Of a DNA stretch of 64,000 nt, positions 1-15,534 are shown one piece after another (positions within the stretch are counted from its first letter, which is position 1; every line of letters begins with the position of its first letter). Made by a program: the position numbers and the translations under genes. Under the pieces are notes generated by a model. It was not told where the DNA came from and ran no database searches. It saw only the letters and a list, made by a program, of their open reading frames with translations. The DNA is taken from the NCBI GenBank assembly GCA_036924285.1, contig JAYKYS010000002.1, positions 35,448,501-35,512,500 of the forward strand, read 5' to 3'. This stretch comes from Asterella californica. Lineage: Eukaryota; Streptophyta; Marchantiopsida; Marchantiales; Aytoniaceae.

Positions 1-2657
<2,657 letters not shown>

Positions 2658-3660
2658 TCTCTCTTCGTACCGCCTTGTCTTTCGACCTGCGGTGGCTACG
2701 CACTCCGCAAGCACAAACGTTCCTATCCCTCAGAGGTAAAACCTCTTTCGGGCCTTTGCGCGAACGTCCACGGTCAGTCAGCACGGACAAGCGAGCAATA
2801 TCGAAAAGTCTTCCCCTGTTCTTCCTCTCCCCGTGCAAACCCTACGCTCCAATCCTGGACAGAGAAAAAATCTCTCGTTGAAACAGCTAGACGCGCGCCA
2901 TACTTATCCTGCTTGCTGCTGATCCTAATGTAGACCAGGCCACACGAACCACAGCCCTCGCAACACAAATCTAAGTGAATCAGGTTCCTGTCGTCCGCAG
3001 AGAGAGCCCCTACGTCCTTTCTAAGCAAAACCTAGTTCGACCTTCGCTCGCTGGCGGAATACAAATGCACGGTGCAAAAACCATGCCCTCCTCACGGCAA
3101 GCTCTCTCCACCCCCGCACTCTCTTTCCTTCCCGTCCCACTCTTTCTCCGTCCCTCTTCCACGCTCTCGCGCTCTCCCTCTTTCTTCCCCTCTCTCACCC
3201 TCCACTCGAAACCGAGCCGAAAGCAATGAAATCTACTCTGGCGAGCATAGCAAAAGGACAATACAACCCGAAGGAATCAGATGCGAAAACCTAAACTCTA
3301 CCCCACGAAGGCAACACGCTGTCGCAAGCAAGCACGCACGCACGCACAAAGGGGTGGGAGAGGCAAGGCAAGACGATGTGCAGGCAGGCAGGCAGGCAGG
3401 CAAACCCTAAGCACGGCAGGAACGGGAGGAAATGAAAGGAGAGGTGCACTCGCAGACCAAAAAGCAAAGGAGGTGCGAAAAAGGCCGAATCCCGCTGAAA
3501 AGCCGGTGACAGAGCAGGAGGAGGAGGAGGAAGGGAGACCCGAAAGAAAGGCCGCACAGGAACTAGCAAACGACAGAGCGCACACCAGCGGTGTAGAATA
3601 AGCACTTACTACGAGCAAGGCTGATTTGATCTCTCTTCTGTTTCGCCCGAAAGTTAAGTG
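2658..3660 (-). promoter_or_regulatory. Probable 5' UTR and promoter region of the DEAD-box helicase
   Basis: No coding signal is convincing. On the helicase strand it holds purine-rich (GA/GGA) tracts around 3110-3200 and 3515-3535. On the + strand there is a CAGG tetranucleotide repeat (3381-3402) next to a short ACGC run. Such tracts are common in plant 5' leaders. No TATA box was recognised and the transcription start is not determined. The overlapping reading frames here are low-complexity. Confidence 0.4.
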
Positions 3661-4539
3661 AAGTCAAAACTTAGTGACCTCCGTAATTCTCCGTCCCCAT
3701 CTCGCTGGACCAAGCTTCATTGAATATATTCCTGTTTTGTTTCTCCAATTCGCCCCCCTCTCGTCCGAACCTCGGAGGAGGTATTCGTCCATGGACCCCG
3801 ACGTCCAAATGCCTGACTCGAGGTGGGTCCCGCGCCACTTTCGCGCCACGCTCGACACTTTCTGCCGAAAACATCCAGGGCAGTTTACCGTTTCAGGTGG
3901 CTAATCCACCCCCACTGCAGTTTCGTAAGATAAGGAAGATAACGTCTGACATGTATCGGATGCACGAAGCAAATAATAGACGGGTTGATGTTACTGGCGA
4001 TCACCTGTTTCGCGACTGTCTTCTATCGCGCGACATTAAAACTTGGTTGGGTCCAAGTCCTCGGAGTCGGGCGAGCCTCGTCCATTGGCGCGGGCCTTAT
4101 CGTGGGTCCTACGCTATACTTACAACGCTCGAGTGCGACGCCGCGATGGATGTCCGCGCTAATGGTTCTTTATCACCTCGTCTCGTCAGGGCCACGCTGT
4201 CCCTCTTTCGACCGTCCTTTCATTGCTCCGCGTTAGAAGGAGGACCGGTAAGACACAGAATCTCGTTGCAGCGTACAGACGAGTGAGCTTTATTCTAACT
4301 GGGTATGGCCAGACTTTCATGAGGACTCCATCCTGCGGATTTCTGGGGTTTCAAGAATTGCACCAAGACTCTAGGAATATCGAATTAACCAGAATCTAAG
4401 GCAAATATCATTTTATCATCCTTCCCTCTGATCGCCTCTCTTTCGACCAATAAAATTAGCTATATCCGTACTCAACCATCTTTGGTGAACTTCTGCTCGG
4501 TATCTGTTATTGGGAAAGCTGTAACTGTTGTATAGAAAC
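3661..4539. other. Intergenic, no gene recognised
   Basis: GC-richer than the following DNA, with short open frames on both strands that lack family motifs. It could contain the distal promoter of the helicase. No RNA gene or repeat was recognised. Confidence 0.35.
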
Positions 4540-4835
4540 TCGATACCAAGTTATATTGAAAATCAAAATTAATTTTTTAATATTAAATATTAATCATACA
4601 GATAACTACCGAAACGTCCCAGAAAACCTATAAGTGAAATCCACAGCAACGCGTCTCCAAGTGCATAACTCTGGACGGTTACCGACTATAATAAAATATT
4701 TAATGAATACTTTACTTTATTACCTAATCCTTTCAGTAAGAAGGGTTAGGTAATGAATTAAGCTTGCAGTATTCTTTCATCTTCCATTATGGAGAAGGTG
4801 GCATGCTTATTAAAAAAATTAAACAATAAATTAAT
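4540..4835 (+). repeat. Palindrome-bearing repeat family, copy 1 (diverged)
   Basis: Shares an ordered set of blocks with the copies at 6.0, 39.5 and 39.9 kb: an A/T-only head with TTAAATATTAAT-like runs, a box resembling AACCCATAAG (here AACCTATAAG), a GC-richer middle, then an inverted repeat around ACCTAATCC...GGGTTAGGT and a second small hairpin (CATCTTCCAT...ATGGAGAAG). The same blocks occur reversed at 4.9 kb, so two copies may sit head to head. Confidence 0.5.
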
Positions 4836-4879
4836 ATCATCAAAAATTAAAAATTTTCTAAGATCAAAAATTAAAAATT

Positions 4880-5030
4880 ATCGCCTCTATCTTGTAGTTT
4901 GAAGAGCACCTTTTTCAACACATTGCTTATGGGTTATGTCTGGACAAAGGAGTACTTCTTTGTTCAGTTGACATTTAACATTTAGATAAAATGTTGATTT
5001 GATTTTTACTTTATATATATACCTAACAGC
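4880..5030 (-). repeat. Palindrome-bearing repeat family, reverse partial copy
   Basis: Contains CTTATGGGTTATGTC, the reverse complement of the GACATAACCCATAAG box in the 39.9-kb copy, followed by an A/T-rich stretch as expected for the reversed head. It lies just downstream of copy 1 in opposite orientation. Confidence 0.4.
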
Positions 5031-5999
5031 AAACGAAAAAGGCCCTACAACACAACTTTTAAACAAAATAATGATTCCCAAAATGCCTATCCCAAAAACT
5101 GACCCGGCTCGCCAGTCTCTAATGTGCATTTTTCTTCTCCTTGTTCGCTTGTCTTCTTCCAGGGTTACGTGGACTGAGACGCTTTGGATGCATATTTATT
5201 CATTCAGTGGATTCATATTCATTGAGCAGAGAAAATTTTCGCCTCTGCCCAGACTAGAAGCACGCTATGACTGTCAGGCAGTAAGCCATGCTTAAACTAT
5301 ATTTCAATGTTTAGATAACAGTACTTGTATGCATCAAAAAGCTCAATTAAATGGATATATATAGGCGAACTTTAGAAGATGGAACTAATCAAATGCAAAT
5401 TTAGAAGATGGAGCCAGTCAAATGCAAAAACAAGTCTTTCCAAAATTCTAAAATTATAGTATATTTGGAGTAATAATGAGAGAATATTATAAAATTTCTT
5501 CCTTTGCTGATATTACATCTCCTTTCCATCTCTTCAGAGATATATTCTTATTTGCTATATAATCATTGAGTGGACCTCTAATAATCAATTTTATTTCACT
5601 AGGACGGCTTTAACAGACGAGTCCTTACCGTTTTTCTATTAATAATCAGTATCTTTTATTTAATAAATAGCTATATCTAAGAGGTACAACTTCCTAATGA
5701 GAATATATGCATGGGAACATAGGAGTGTATCAGATCCGGGATAGAAGGAAGCTAGCAGAGAAAAAGAAGATATGTTCCTTAGAAAAGATAACCAACTCGA
5801 ACGGAGATATATTCTGGATGGCTAAGGTAAAATTTCTGATAAAGGTACAATTAATACCAGGGGTGCAAGTGAGTAACATGAAGAAGTCAAAGGAAGCTAA
5901 GCAACTGCTAATGCAACTCACGAGATGTGTTTGCTATAACCAAATAGGCATCCCCAACGTCTTTGTACAGTGAAAAGCCGTTTCTCTTATAAAAAGCCC
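5031..5999. other. AT-rich intergenic DNA, no gene recognised
   Basis: Contains a short imperfect tandem duplication near 5370-5425 built on TTTAGAAGATGGA plus TCAAATGCAAA. Open frames are short and without recognisable motifs. Confidence 0.35.
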
Positions 6000-6290
6000 T
6001 GTAAGTGTTGTAAAAATATATTATACTAAGTTAAAATTAAAAATTAAAATTATTTATAAACGTTATATGTTAGTCAGTCCCGGAGTAGCTAACTCATCTA
6101 GAGAGAACCCATAAGCGAAGAACGGGCTGCTGCGCTCTTGGAGGTATAAGTCCAGAGGAATAATTGTAAAACAGTGTCGTTTACCGAAGAAATTAAATGT
6201 TCTAACCCTTCCCGCCGGAAGGGACGTTATTTAGTGTACATGGGTGAATAAGCAGCCAAATATCTTTCCCCACGGCCTTGTACAGTGCAG
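6000..6290 (+). repeat. Palindrome-bearing repeat family, copy 2 (diverged)
   Basis: Shows the A/T-only head (runs of AAATTAAAATT), the box GAACCCATAAGCGAAG, a GC-richer middle ending GGAGGTATAAG, then TAACCCTTCC followed by GGAAGGG (a broken version of the 39.7-kb palindrome) and GGGTGAATAAGCAG, matching the GTGAATATGCAG end of the good copies. Confidence 0.5.
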
Positions 6291-7089
6291 GAAGCGAGAG
6301 AAATATACAGTCTCTCTGTGTTCTATTGCAGTGTATGGGTTTCATGAATTAATGCAAGTCAAAGATAAATTTGAGTCTAAATTTAAATATCTAAATTTGA
6401 GTCATTAAATTTAAATTGCTATATCTAAAAAACCAAAATTCAAACTATTCTTAATTGAGCGAAACACATGGCCTTGAGAAACAAAAAAAACTCCTAAGCG
6501 CAGTGAGTTTAACTGTAATCTATCCAACTATAAGTAAAGTCTTATTGACTAATAAAGACAATCTTTGAGACACTAATTTAGAACTAACTCTTCTTAAGAA
6601 AAGAATTAACACATAAATTACGTCTAAAGTACACTTTTAAGTGTACATGAGTGAATATACATGCAAAATGATGTTTGGAGAAATGAACGAGAAAGGACAA
6701 ACTAGTATATAGGAGAAGGAAATACTGAGAAGGGATAGGACAGATGCGTGCGAAAGGTCCTAAACCCAAGATGAAGAATGGACAGGAAAGGATTTCAAGT
6801 GATTTGATGTAAATGATCATTTTAGCAGAAAAAATAAAAATCTTCCGTGCAGTAAACAGACATGTTGATGTTTTTTTACTGCACGGAGCATAGTGAAATA
6901 AATCCAAGATAAATTGAAATCTAAACTTTAAACAGTTCTGAGATCGTAACGTGTGAACTCTGGGAAGAAGAACGCATAAATGTAGTGAGTTCAAACGTAA
7001 CCACTTCAACTTCTGAGCTGACCATAACACGTGAACTATGAGAAGAGAAAAAACCCAGAAGCACAATGAGTTGAAAAGTAGCCTTTTCT
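6291..7089. other. AT-rich intergenic DNA, no gene recognised
   Basis: The 160-codon frame on the minus strand (6584-7066) has no recognisable family motif and unusual Cys/Phe/Leu-rich composition. A short inverted repeat around TTCCGTGCAGTAAA (6842-6890 region) is present. No RNA gene seen. Confidence 0.3.
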
Positions 7090-7225
7090 ACTATAAGTAA
7101 AGTCTTCTGTACTAATAATAATAAATTATTTAATAACTTTAGTTTATTATCTTACCAAGAGAAAGAGTAAGGACATACATTAAAGGGTATGTATATTCCT
7201 CCTCTTCTGAACTTGGAAGAAGGTG
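7090..7225. repeat. Palindrome-bearing repeat family, fragment
   Basis: A/T-rich TAATAATAATAAATTATT head followed by a CCTCCTCTTCTGAACTTGGAAGAAGG imperfect hairpin and GTGAATATAC, the same order as the 3' end of the 39.5-kb copy. Only a fragment; orientation of the parts is mixed. Confidence 0.3.
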
Positions 7226-9172
7226 AATATACAATCTCAAATGTTCTTTTGCGAAGAGAAAGGTACATAACCATTCTCAAAGGAAGATATATTGGAACTT
7301 CATTATACTCATATCCAGTACAATCACAAGTACGATATAAATACACTTTCTTTGAGAATGGATTTGTCTTTCTTCCTTGTTGTTATCACATTGTTTATAT
7401 TTACACTCAGAGTTAACTCTACTCATATTAATTGATGTCATGGGAGTACATGAATCTTGATGGTCAGATGAAATGAAAAGTATGATATGTTGCTATTTCC
7501 ATGCACGGCAGGGTAATTAATATGAATAGAGGTAACAACTTAAAATATCGGGGATATAAACGTTGGGAGAAAACTATAAACGTTGTATATTCCATTTTAT
7601 CTCACTCCATAATATTTCAGTATATCCCAAATAAAATCCGTTATTTATCTTGTGTCAATACGAGATATATTCTGATATAGTGAGTTCAACACTTCAGTAA
7701 ACAATACACATAACTAAAACAGTGGGAACAAATATTATTTTAAATGAAGCATGCTTTATGGTTGTGGCTTGTTATTTAAGTGCGAATATTTGAAACAAAA
7801 CTTTAATGAAAAAATATAAACATACTGTTCATGAAATGTAAATATGATTTGGTAAATATGATTTGGTAAATATATCAGGTATTGTATTTAGTATTTATCA
7901 GTATATCTTATAGATATGTCCAATTTATGTCACGATGAGTGTTCTTATTTTGCCCTTCTGGAATCACTTTATTTGACTACTATGTATTTTTGTAATACAA
8001 TATTTTCTATATGTGATAAATAAGAAAGATGAAGACCTTATAGATTTCAGTATGTTAAACTCGTTACTTGTATAGTTACTGACATATAAGTAGATTCCAT
8101 TTTATAACTCCAACTACTATTAACAAAATTCACAGAACCAGTATTATTGATAAAACTATCATTTTTCTTTAACCTTACCAATTAAAACGCATGCTGTCGC
8201 TCGGTTACCATGAAACATAAATATGAAATATGTACACTCCTACAATATAATATTTAAATAAAAATAAATTGGGCATGTAATTCATCAGATAAATATAAAT
8301 TTATTTAAGACGTTTAACACCTGGAATACTTGATTATACCTCCCAAAGAGAGGTGATTGTGGTAATTAATATTATGATACAGATATTCTGAATAAAACTG
8401 ATAAAAAAGTTACACATGATAACCTTAATCTGTTGGACTAGGATGTCCAATATAGTATTTTCGAGGTTGCCCCATGGCAAGTTACGTGTTGACATTTCAA
8501 GTTCTTGGCTTAAACAAGTTCTAGTTAGAAAGTCTGAATCAGTATATATAATAATCAAAATTTCATTATTCTGGTAGTAGAATTAAACTCAACATTCCTG
8601 GTCATTAAACTTAAAATTCCTATATATATTTGCTACTGCATCAAATTGATGAAAACAAACTTATTAAATAAGAATTAAGTCGTGGACTCCGTAAAACATA
8701 TTGAACACGTGGTTGTGCATTCCGTTTGTTAAATATTACAAGATGTAAGTTCATGTAATCTGTATAATCTGAAGACACATATAACATGATATATATACCT
8801 TCTGGAAAAATGAATAGATAAATGATAAATTCTTAAACGTAAATTTGGATAGACTGTAAGTACAAATCCATGTTTTTGATTTGATATAAAATTATTTGAT
8901 TATACAAAAGTTGAAAAAGTGGAATTTATAATTTGTCAAAGTATAGATATCTATCTACTTTATATATCTATATCTGCTGAGTCTTCGAAACTTCGATAGT
9001 TAATTAATTAAAATATTGTAGAAGAACATGTTATCTAGACGGTCACGTCCAAGATATTCTTGTCATGATCTCGTGAGGACGGGTACAAGTAGGCGCAGGT
9101 TTGAGACATTGGTTCACTTGGGCTTCAAGTAAAAGGATAAAAGTTGCGTACCGCTAGTCTGCCTTGCATGGG
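7226..9172. other. Very AT-rich intergenic DNA
   Basis: No coding region, RNA gene or bordered transposon was recognised. A 15-bp unit (AATATGATTTGGTAA) is tandemly duplicated near 7840-7870. Many short poly(A)/poly(T) runs suggest old, decayed repeat DNA. Confidence 0.35.
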
Positions 9173-9294
9173 TGACAATGTCTACAACCATGGTAGCATA
9201 ACGGGGCCAACACAAAGGTTAGGCAAAGGCAGAGTGACAGTGTCTACAACCATGGTAGCATAACGGGCCAACACAAAGGTTAGGCAGAAAGGCA
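9173..9294 (+). repeat. Tandem duplication, two ~62-bp units
   Basis: TGACA.TGTCTACAACCATGG begins at 9173 and again at 9235. The units differ by a few substitutions and one or two single-base gaps. No function is evident. Confidence 0.85.
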
Positions 9295-10056
9295 CGCTGT
9301 TGGTGATGTGCAGCACTTTGCCGGTCATGGGGACGTAATGTCTCAAGAGTGTGAGGAAGGGAGGAAGAAGGATCTGTTCCTTCCTGCCTCCCAGTAGTAG
9401 CACTTGGGACCCTAAGGTGTGTGCTGGCCCGTACGACTTTTGAGCTGGTTTTCAAATGTAAGGCGCTGACGTGACACGCCTGATATTGTGGTGGAGTTGT
9501 GGATGTTAGGAACTCTCCAACAAGTGCAGCAGATCTGCAGGGAGGGAAGCAGCCCTGCATCGAGCCCGAGGCTGACGTGATTGGATGTACAGTCTTTTGT
9601 GTGTTTATAGGAAGTCATCAGCTGAGATCCACGAACCCAGACAGCCTTTGCGTTGCATGGCATGAATGAATATGCTCGTGACGACGAGTCCAACATGATA
9701 CACAACCAGCAGCGAGAAGCAGGCGCAAATATTCTCTCACTCCCTTCTCTTCCCTTCCTACCTTCTCTAGCTTCCTTCCTCCCTCCCTCTCTCCTTCCCT
9801 CCGGAGTGCGACTCCTCACTGGTGTTGTTGTAGTGTGTGCTGTGCGCTGCTGGTCTGGGTGCAATCATGAAGTTGCTCCTTTTGGGTTTTCCGAAACGTG
9901 TTACCTCCCATACTTCAGCCTCCAAGGTTTATTCCCTCGTCATTTCACGTCTCCAGCCGCACGCACGTGTTAGCCCATGAAGTCCCTTTCCAGTAAACAA
10001 ACACTTTGAAACCGCATTCGTTCGCTCTGCTCTCTCTCCTCTCAGTGTTTACATTT

Positions 10057-10059
<3 letters not shown>
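9295..10059. other. Intergenic region with pyrimidine-rich tract
   Basis: A long C/T tract (about 9735-9800) generates proline/leucine/serine-rich or Arg/Glu-rich open frames on the two strands. These look like low-complexity artefacts. No recognisable gene. Confidence 0.35.

Positions 10060-10112
<53 letters not shown>
10060..10112 (+). repeat. (CT)n / (GA)n microsatellite
   Basis: An uninterrupted CT dinucleotide run of about 53 bp. It creates the spurious Ser-Leu and Arg-Glu repeats in overlapping open frames. Confidence 0.95.
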
Positions 10113-10115
<3 letters not shown>

Positions 10116-13100
10116 AGAAACATTATTCAGTGGATGTTTCAGTCGGATCTGATTCGTCTCATGAGGTCTCGTCGAGGCTGAGGACTTCAGAACCACGAGA
10201 ATATAGCTTCGCAAGTGCTGTTCGTGGACTGACTGAATCAGATTCATCTCATGATTCGCCAAGAAATTATTTCTCCGTCAGCTCGTTTGTGGAGGATGAT
10301 GTTTCTTTTGCGTCTGTCACGATTCTCAGTCGACGAGTAAAGTACTATCGACTTTGTAGAACCCCAGAATGTAAAATATCATCTTAGGCTATAACCACAC
10401 CAGGTTTAGTGAGTGATTTTTTTTCTCCCTTATGTTTGGAGTTGAAGGTGGATAATAAGACATTCACCACACTGTGTTATATTTTTTCAGCCGGTCCACT
10501 TTCTCTTCACAGTTTAGGGAACAATCTCTGTAAACCTTTTCGTTTTTTGGGCTCGCACTTCTCTGGCTTTGATAATAATGATAGCTTCTTTGAGAAACGA
10601 AACTTTTGGACCAAAAACTGATATCGGTTCAGTTAGTCTATTATCACAAGAAACTGCAAAAGATTGCAAGTGCGAAACTGCTCAGAGAACACTAGTTCTT
10701 TAGAAAAAAACCTAAAGAAACAAAACTCAATAAACTTGGTGCGAATATGGACTTATACAGTTGATTCTAAGGCTTCTGGACGCGATGGAAAAGCAGAAAA
10801 GCTTTCTTAACAGTAAATCAAGTAGTTAAAGAAGCCCTTTAATTACCATCTGGAGGATATTATGATTAGTGTGTGCTAATACGGATGGTGAGTAACAACA
10901 GATTAGAATTAAATGGTTGCATGGACATCAATAATTAAACAGATCTTTTTGGTTAGATTTTCCATTTCTCTTCTCAGTGGAAGGTACCGTCACTAGTAGC
11001 GTGTCAACGGACTAACATGATGCAGGTCTTATTTTCTAACATCAAATGTGGATTGGTTAGTTGATGGCACCGTCAAATGTCTAATTAATTAAACGGCATT
11101 TTCGTGTGACCTGAAAAACTAGGACGAGACATAAAATTGATATCAGTAGTAATTCCCACACGAGTTCCTTTTATACCAAAACCTGCGGAATAATCAGAAG
11201 GAAATAAAGAAATAAGAGAGCTTATTATGTTATTACATTATATTATTATTGCGGTGGATTTTAGTCCCAGCGATCAAGTTGTTCGTTCACCGCCAGGATT
11301 GGTCGGTGGCTGGCGGCGTGATTTTCCTGTCACTGCTCCTTCATTTAGAACACGTTCGATTTCGGTGCTACTGTAATGTTCATGGCTCCCGCAGTCCACA
11401 TTCTTCTTGAATGGCGGTCGACGATCGAGGTGTTCGGTCAACTTGAGCTTCTATTCACCGGGCACTGTACCAGGCAGCAGACATAGTTACTGTTTCTTTC
11501 CTTATGACACAGTTGAGAGTTGAGATTTGTTTCATATGTCTTTATTGGTCGTTGTAGGTTTAGGCGAATGGGACTCTACGGTCTAGCGGTCCTAGATCTG
11601 ACCGATCACATAAACCCGGCAGCACCCGGTGGATGCAGTTCAGGAGCTGGAGAATTCTTGTCACGACTCCATCAACCAGGACCTTGCGCATGCAGTACAA
11701 CTTCGGGTTCCATAAACTGCCCAGAACTGGGTAGCACACTGTGGATCGCGGTCCATTCACTTTCCTGCGGGAAGAATTCCGTTTTTCCCGTTTGTGTTTT
11801 ACACACCTTGATTCAGTATAGCATAATATACTGTTGGGAGTGGATTGCCTGAATAATCTTCGAGGCTTTGCTAAGTAACTGTGGCTAACAACCACCAAAA
11901 GGTCATGCCCCTTTCGGTGAACAATGTTTGAATAGTAACGTGTGTTAGCTGAGGAAAATAATAATATAAAGGAACCACTTAATCCGTAAAAATGAAGAGT
12001 TGCGGAAAGTCCAAAGAAACGAAGAGTAAATCGACGCAATCAACAAAGATGGATGGAAAGATACTATCAAGTCAAAAAGGAAAAGAGATCCAAGCGTAAA
12101 GCAACACCCAAAAGGTGAAGAGAAAATCAAGGCCAATCTTTGCAATCACTAGCTCAAATTTCGCTTACCCTATTAAGAAATCAGAGTATGATAAATCAAA
12201 GTCTTATATACCATTGGTGCATAAGAAGTTACATCCCCTACTGCAATTCTCCCGTGTGGAGCACGTCAACTAAAACTCTATGTATAGCAATGAAAACACA
12301 CTGTCTAAAATACTAAGTATAAAAAATAAAGAAAGTGACACCCCATGATGTCTACTGTGGTAGGCTAGCTTACCACAATGAGAACTCTTAGAGTTGGAAA
12401 AATGGTCCGGAGTCGGTATAGACTCGTGCATGTCCACGGAACAGTCGACCTCGATGTCATTAAATTGTTGATTTTTAAGACTTGGAAAAATGAGATCATC
12501 TGCACAGCAGATTCTTGTTTTCCAAAGTAAAAAAAAACAATTGAACGAATGATTCAAAATTTAGCAAAAAGATTATCTCGACGAGGATAGCCAAAGCACT
12601 AAATGAAATTTAGGAAAATGACAAGCCGTCTCAAGTATTTATAGTAGACTCAAGTGGACGGTTGAGATTTTGTCTGCAGGATCAGACTGCTCGAGAAGTC
12701 CCACCAAATGTGCTTAGTAGCCCTAAACAAATTAGCTTCAGTCGTTGATTTCAAGTCCACCAAATTAAACTGTCAAGATCAGCAAGGCATACCCCCTAGT
12801 ATAAATACGAGTTGCGCTTCCTTCCCCATTTCACCAAGAGAGTGTTTGAAAAATCAAGAGCTTAAGTCGAAATTTTACCAATTTTATATAATATAGCAAA
12901 TTGAGAAATTTTGAAGGAAGGTCTAGAAGTTCTTGATTTCCTTGTCTGCAAAGTGGTCACGAATCGATCATCGTTGCAAATTCCGTGGAGAAATTTCTTG
13001 TAGATGTGTGTCGAAGCTTCTCAATCTCATTCAAAATCCATCTTATCTAATAGTACCCCTGCAGACACAAATCTTAGGTTTAGCATTTGACTTATTGGGT

Positions 13101-13200
13101 GATACGCATTAAGCTTTGCAATCCGCGTTGAAGACAATATTGAAAAGAAATGCTTTTCTCGAGAACTCAAATAGATGAGCATGGTCATCAGCTGTGAATC
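10113..13200. other. Intergenic DNA, no gene recognised
   Basis: Scattered open frames under 160 codons on both strands show no family motifs, no consistent splice structure and no paired terminal repeats that I could find. Probably decayed transposon DNA. Confidence 0.3.
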
Positions 13201-14788
13201 GGAAGAAGACATCCATGGACTCCATGGATGTACAACAAGGAACTCAATTTGACTGATCGCTGTTACAACTATTTGCATCAAAAATCTTAGATCATCAACT
13301 ACGATCCTCGTCTATGGGTAAGAAATCTTTAGATCATCCATGAAGTTCATGGATGTCCAACATAGATTGCATGAAGATTTCACGAGAGAAGACAGTGACT
13401 CAGACACTAGGTCCAATAGCGATGAAGAACCTCCGAAATCGATACCTCATTCGCTAAACACATCATCAAGAGTGATATCTTCTCCACAATCACAATTATG
13501 TCTTGATCGATCTTCTCCCTGACTGATTCCTTTACTGACATCTTCACTGTCTAAATATAAATCTCTCGTGATAGATCTCAATGAAGCGTCTCCAACCGAT
13601 AATTTCCTAGAGTTTTCATCGTTACTATGTTTCTTAAGAACCGACGTATCCGGAGATAAGAGGTAAGTACTATAGGCTGAAATATACGACCTATGGACTT
13701 TGATGCTCAATCCAAATCCACAGATAAAGACGAAGATAACATCAGTCCTCTGTACTCCAACAACGAACCACTTTCAGCTAACGCAAGTACTTTCAATGGA
13801 GTCATTTTGTCTATTCTTGCTCCGAGCCGATTCAAAGAGACTACTTGTGAACCGAAGCTTGCTCGTAAGACATCTGGTCTTTCTCCTAGACGTGCCCCTA
13901 AGGATAAACTATATTCTAAATTCATCCTGAGGAAGTTATCTTCCACAATCATTCAGAGTGAAGTGAGGAAGTTTTGTTGCTCGAGACTTCATCTTTGATC
14001 CGTTGGTGTCAATGGAGTGAAAGATGAGAGACAACAATATTTCCGTCTCAATAAAAAAATGGTCTGTTTTTGTTGACAATCGTCTTTCGAAGTCAGCCGA
14101 TAAATATATTTATAGTCTCTCAAGTGGAATGCATGTGTATAAAAAAGCTTTTAAAGTCATATACAGTGTTGGAAATAATCATCTATCACACATTCAAGAA
14201 AATATTCAAAAGCATCTTGCTGTTAGAAGTTCATACTTATCGTATTTATCGGCCGAGGGATTTATACTACAGGAGTGGACGGACTCATTTTGTCTTTCGC
14301 TTTGTGAGAGATAGTCAAACGACGGAAAGTTTTATCTTCCAAGTAACTTCTTGAGGTGTACAACCATTACAAAACAAATATGACAACAGGGCAATAGGAG
14401 GATACCATCAAACTACTTTCTTTGTCATCATTCACGAGATATTGACCACTACACTACTCGTTGGTTACTATTCCTGTCCATAACAAGTTTACTGGTTGTG
14501 ATTCTTGTGACCTCCAAAAACTATTAAGAGATCGTGCAGAAAAAGATATTGCATTTTTCAAGTGTCTAGGATATACGATTCTCATTTCTACTAGGATTAC
14601 AATCTATTAGTGTTATACATCTATGAAGTTCATGGATGTCATTGGTGTCATATTTTGAAATCTGTTGTCATCCATGGACTTCATGGAAGTTTTTGTTAGT
14701 TTTATCAGACAAAAGATATGATTTACAATCGTCATTCGCTTTGAAATGATTTGACCAATATTGACGACGTGGATACAAAAGTTTTAAG

Positions 14789-15150
14789 ACATCTTCAAGT
14801 TGTATGCCTCAGCGTCAACTACAAGCTTTGAGTGCAATTTGTGTTTGACATTTTGCACTCAAAGCTCGTGTGTCGTTGATACGTGCATCCTCTTCATCTT
14901 CGTGACATACTCAGGTTGTACGCCTTAGCGTCAGTTGAAGCTTTGATTGAACTTTTACTTTTGTCATTTTCAGTCAAATCTTGTGTTGTCGTTAATACGA
15001 GCATCCTTCTCGTCGTCAAACCACTATTGTACTACATATTAAGATATTAGATTTGGCGTATCAACTCAACCTTTGATTGGAATTTTTGCCTAGTTCTTTT
15101 CAATTGAAGCTTCTGTTGTTATTAATACTTGCATCTTTATCTTTATCGAT
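14789..15150 (+). repeat. Three degenerate tandem repeats, each with an internal hairpin
   Basis: Units of roughly 115-120 bp run ACATCTTC..CAGCGTCAACT..., then a stem-loop, then GTTGATACGTGCATC. Unit 1 has a perfect 14-bp stem (14824-14837 with 14853-14866). Units 2 and 3 keep weaker stems around GCTTTGATTG/CAGTCAAAT and CTTTGATTG/CAATTGAAG. The third unit is most diverged. Confidence 0.7.
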
Positions 15151-15470
15151 ACACAAATTCACTTAGAGTCTGAGATATATGTTCAAACGCCAGTTCAAGT
15201 TATGAACGACATCATCTTCATTTTCATGATAGTTTATAATTTTATGAAATTTTATTCTTAATGTACGTAATGCATATAATTTCATTGTAACAAATTGCTT
15301 GCAGATGAAGAAATGTTACGGGTGAAGCTTCACAAGAAAGAACAAGTTGAGGAAAGATCGACATCCGGACGAAGACGATGAAAAGCGTTGGACTGTCCAT
15401 CGGACTGTGCTTTTGTGTCCATAGACGGTATGGATAAAAGTTTACTCATTCGTATTTCACAAATGTCTAG

Positions 15471-15534
15471 TTAATAGTTCTATGGAAAATCATTGCTTTC
15501 TCATGGAAGCAATGATTTTCCATAGAACTATTAA
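15471..15534. repeat. Long perfect hairpin: 28-bp arms, 8-nt loop
   Basis: Bases 15471-15498 are the exact reverse complement of 15507-15534, separated by TCTCATGG. There is no coding signal across it. It could be a tiny foldback element or the stem of a small-RNA precursor. Perfect arms argue for recent origin or gene conversion. Confidence 0.92.

Noticed and set aside
3010..3618. Several overlapping open frames on both strands
   Set aside because: Low-complexity purine/pyrimidine tracts upstream of the helicase give spurious frames.
6584..7066. 160-codon minus-strand frame as a gene
   Set aside because: No recognisable motif, atypical composition, AT-rich surroundings with repeat-family fragments.
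10055..10387. Coding region with Ser-Leu repeats, and its Arg-Glu counterpart on the other strand
   Set aside because: Both are produced by the CT microsatellite; no conserved domain or splice context.
11560..12039. 159-codon minus-strand frame as a gene
   Set aside because: No family resemblance and no supporting exon structure; overlaps an equally long frame on the opposite strand.
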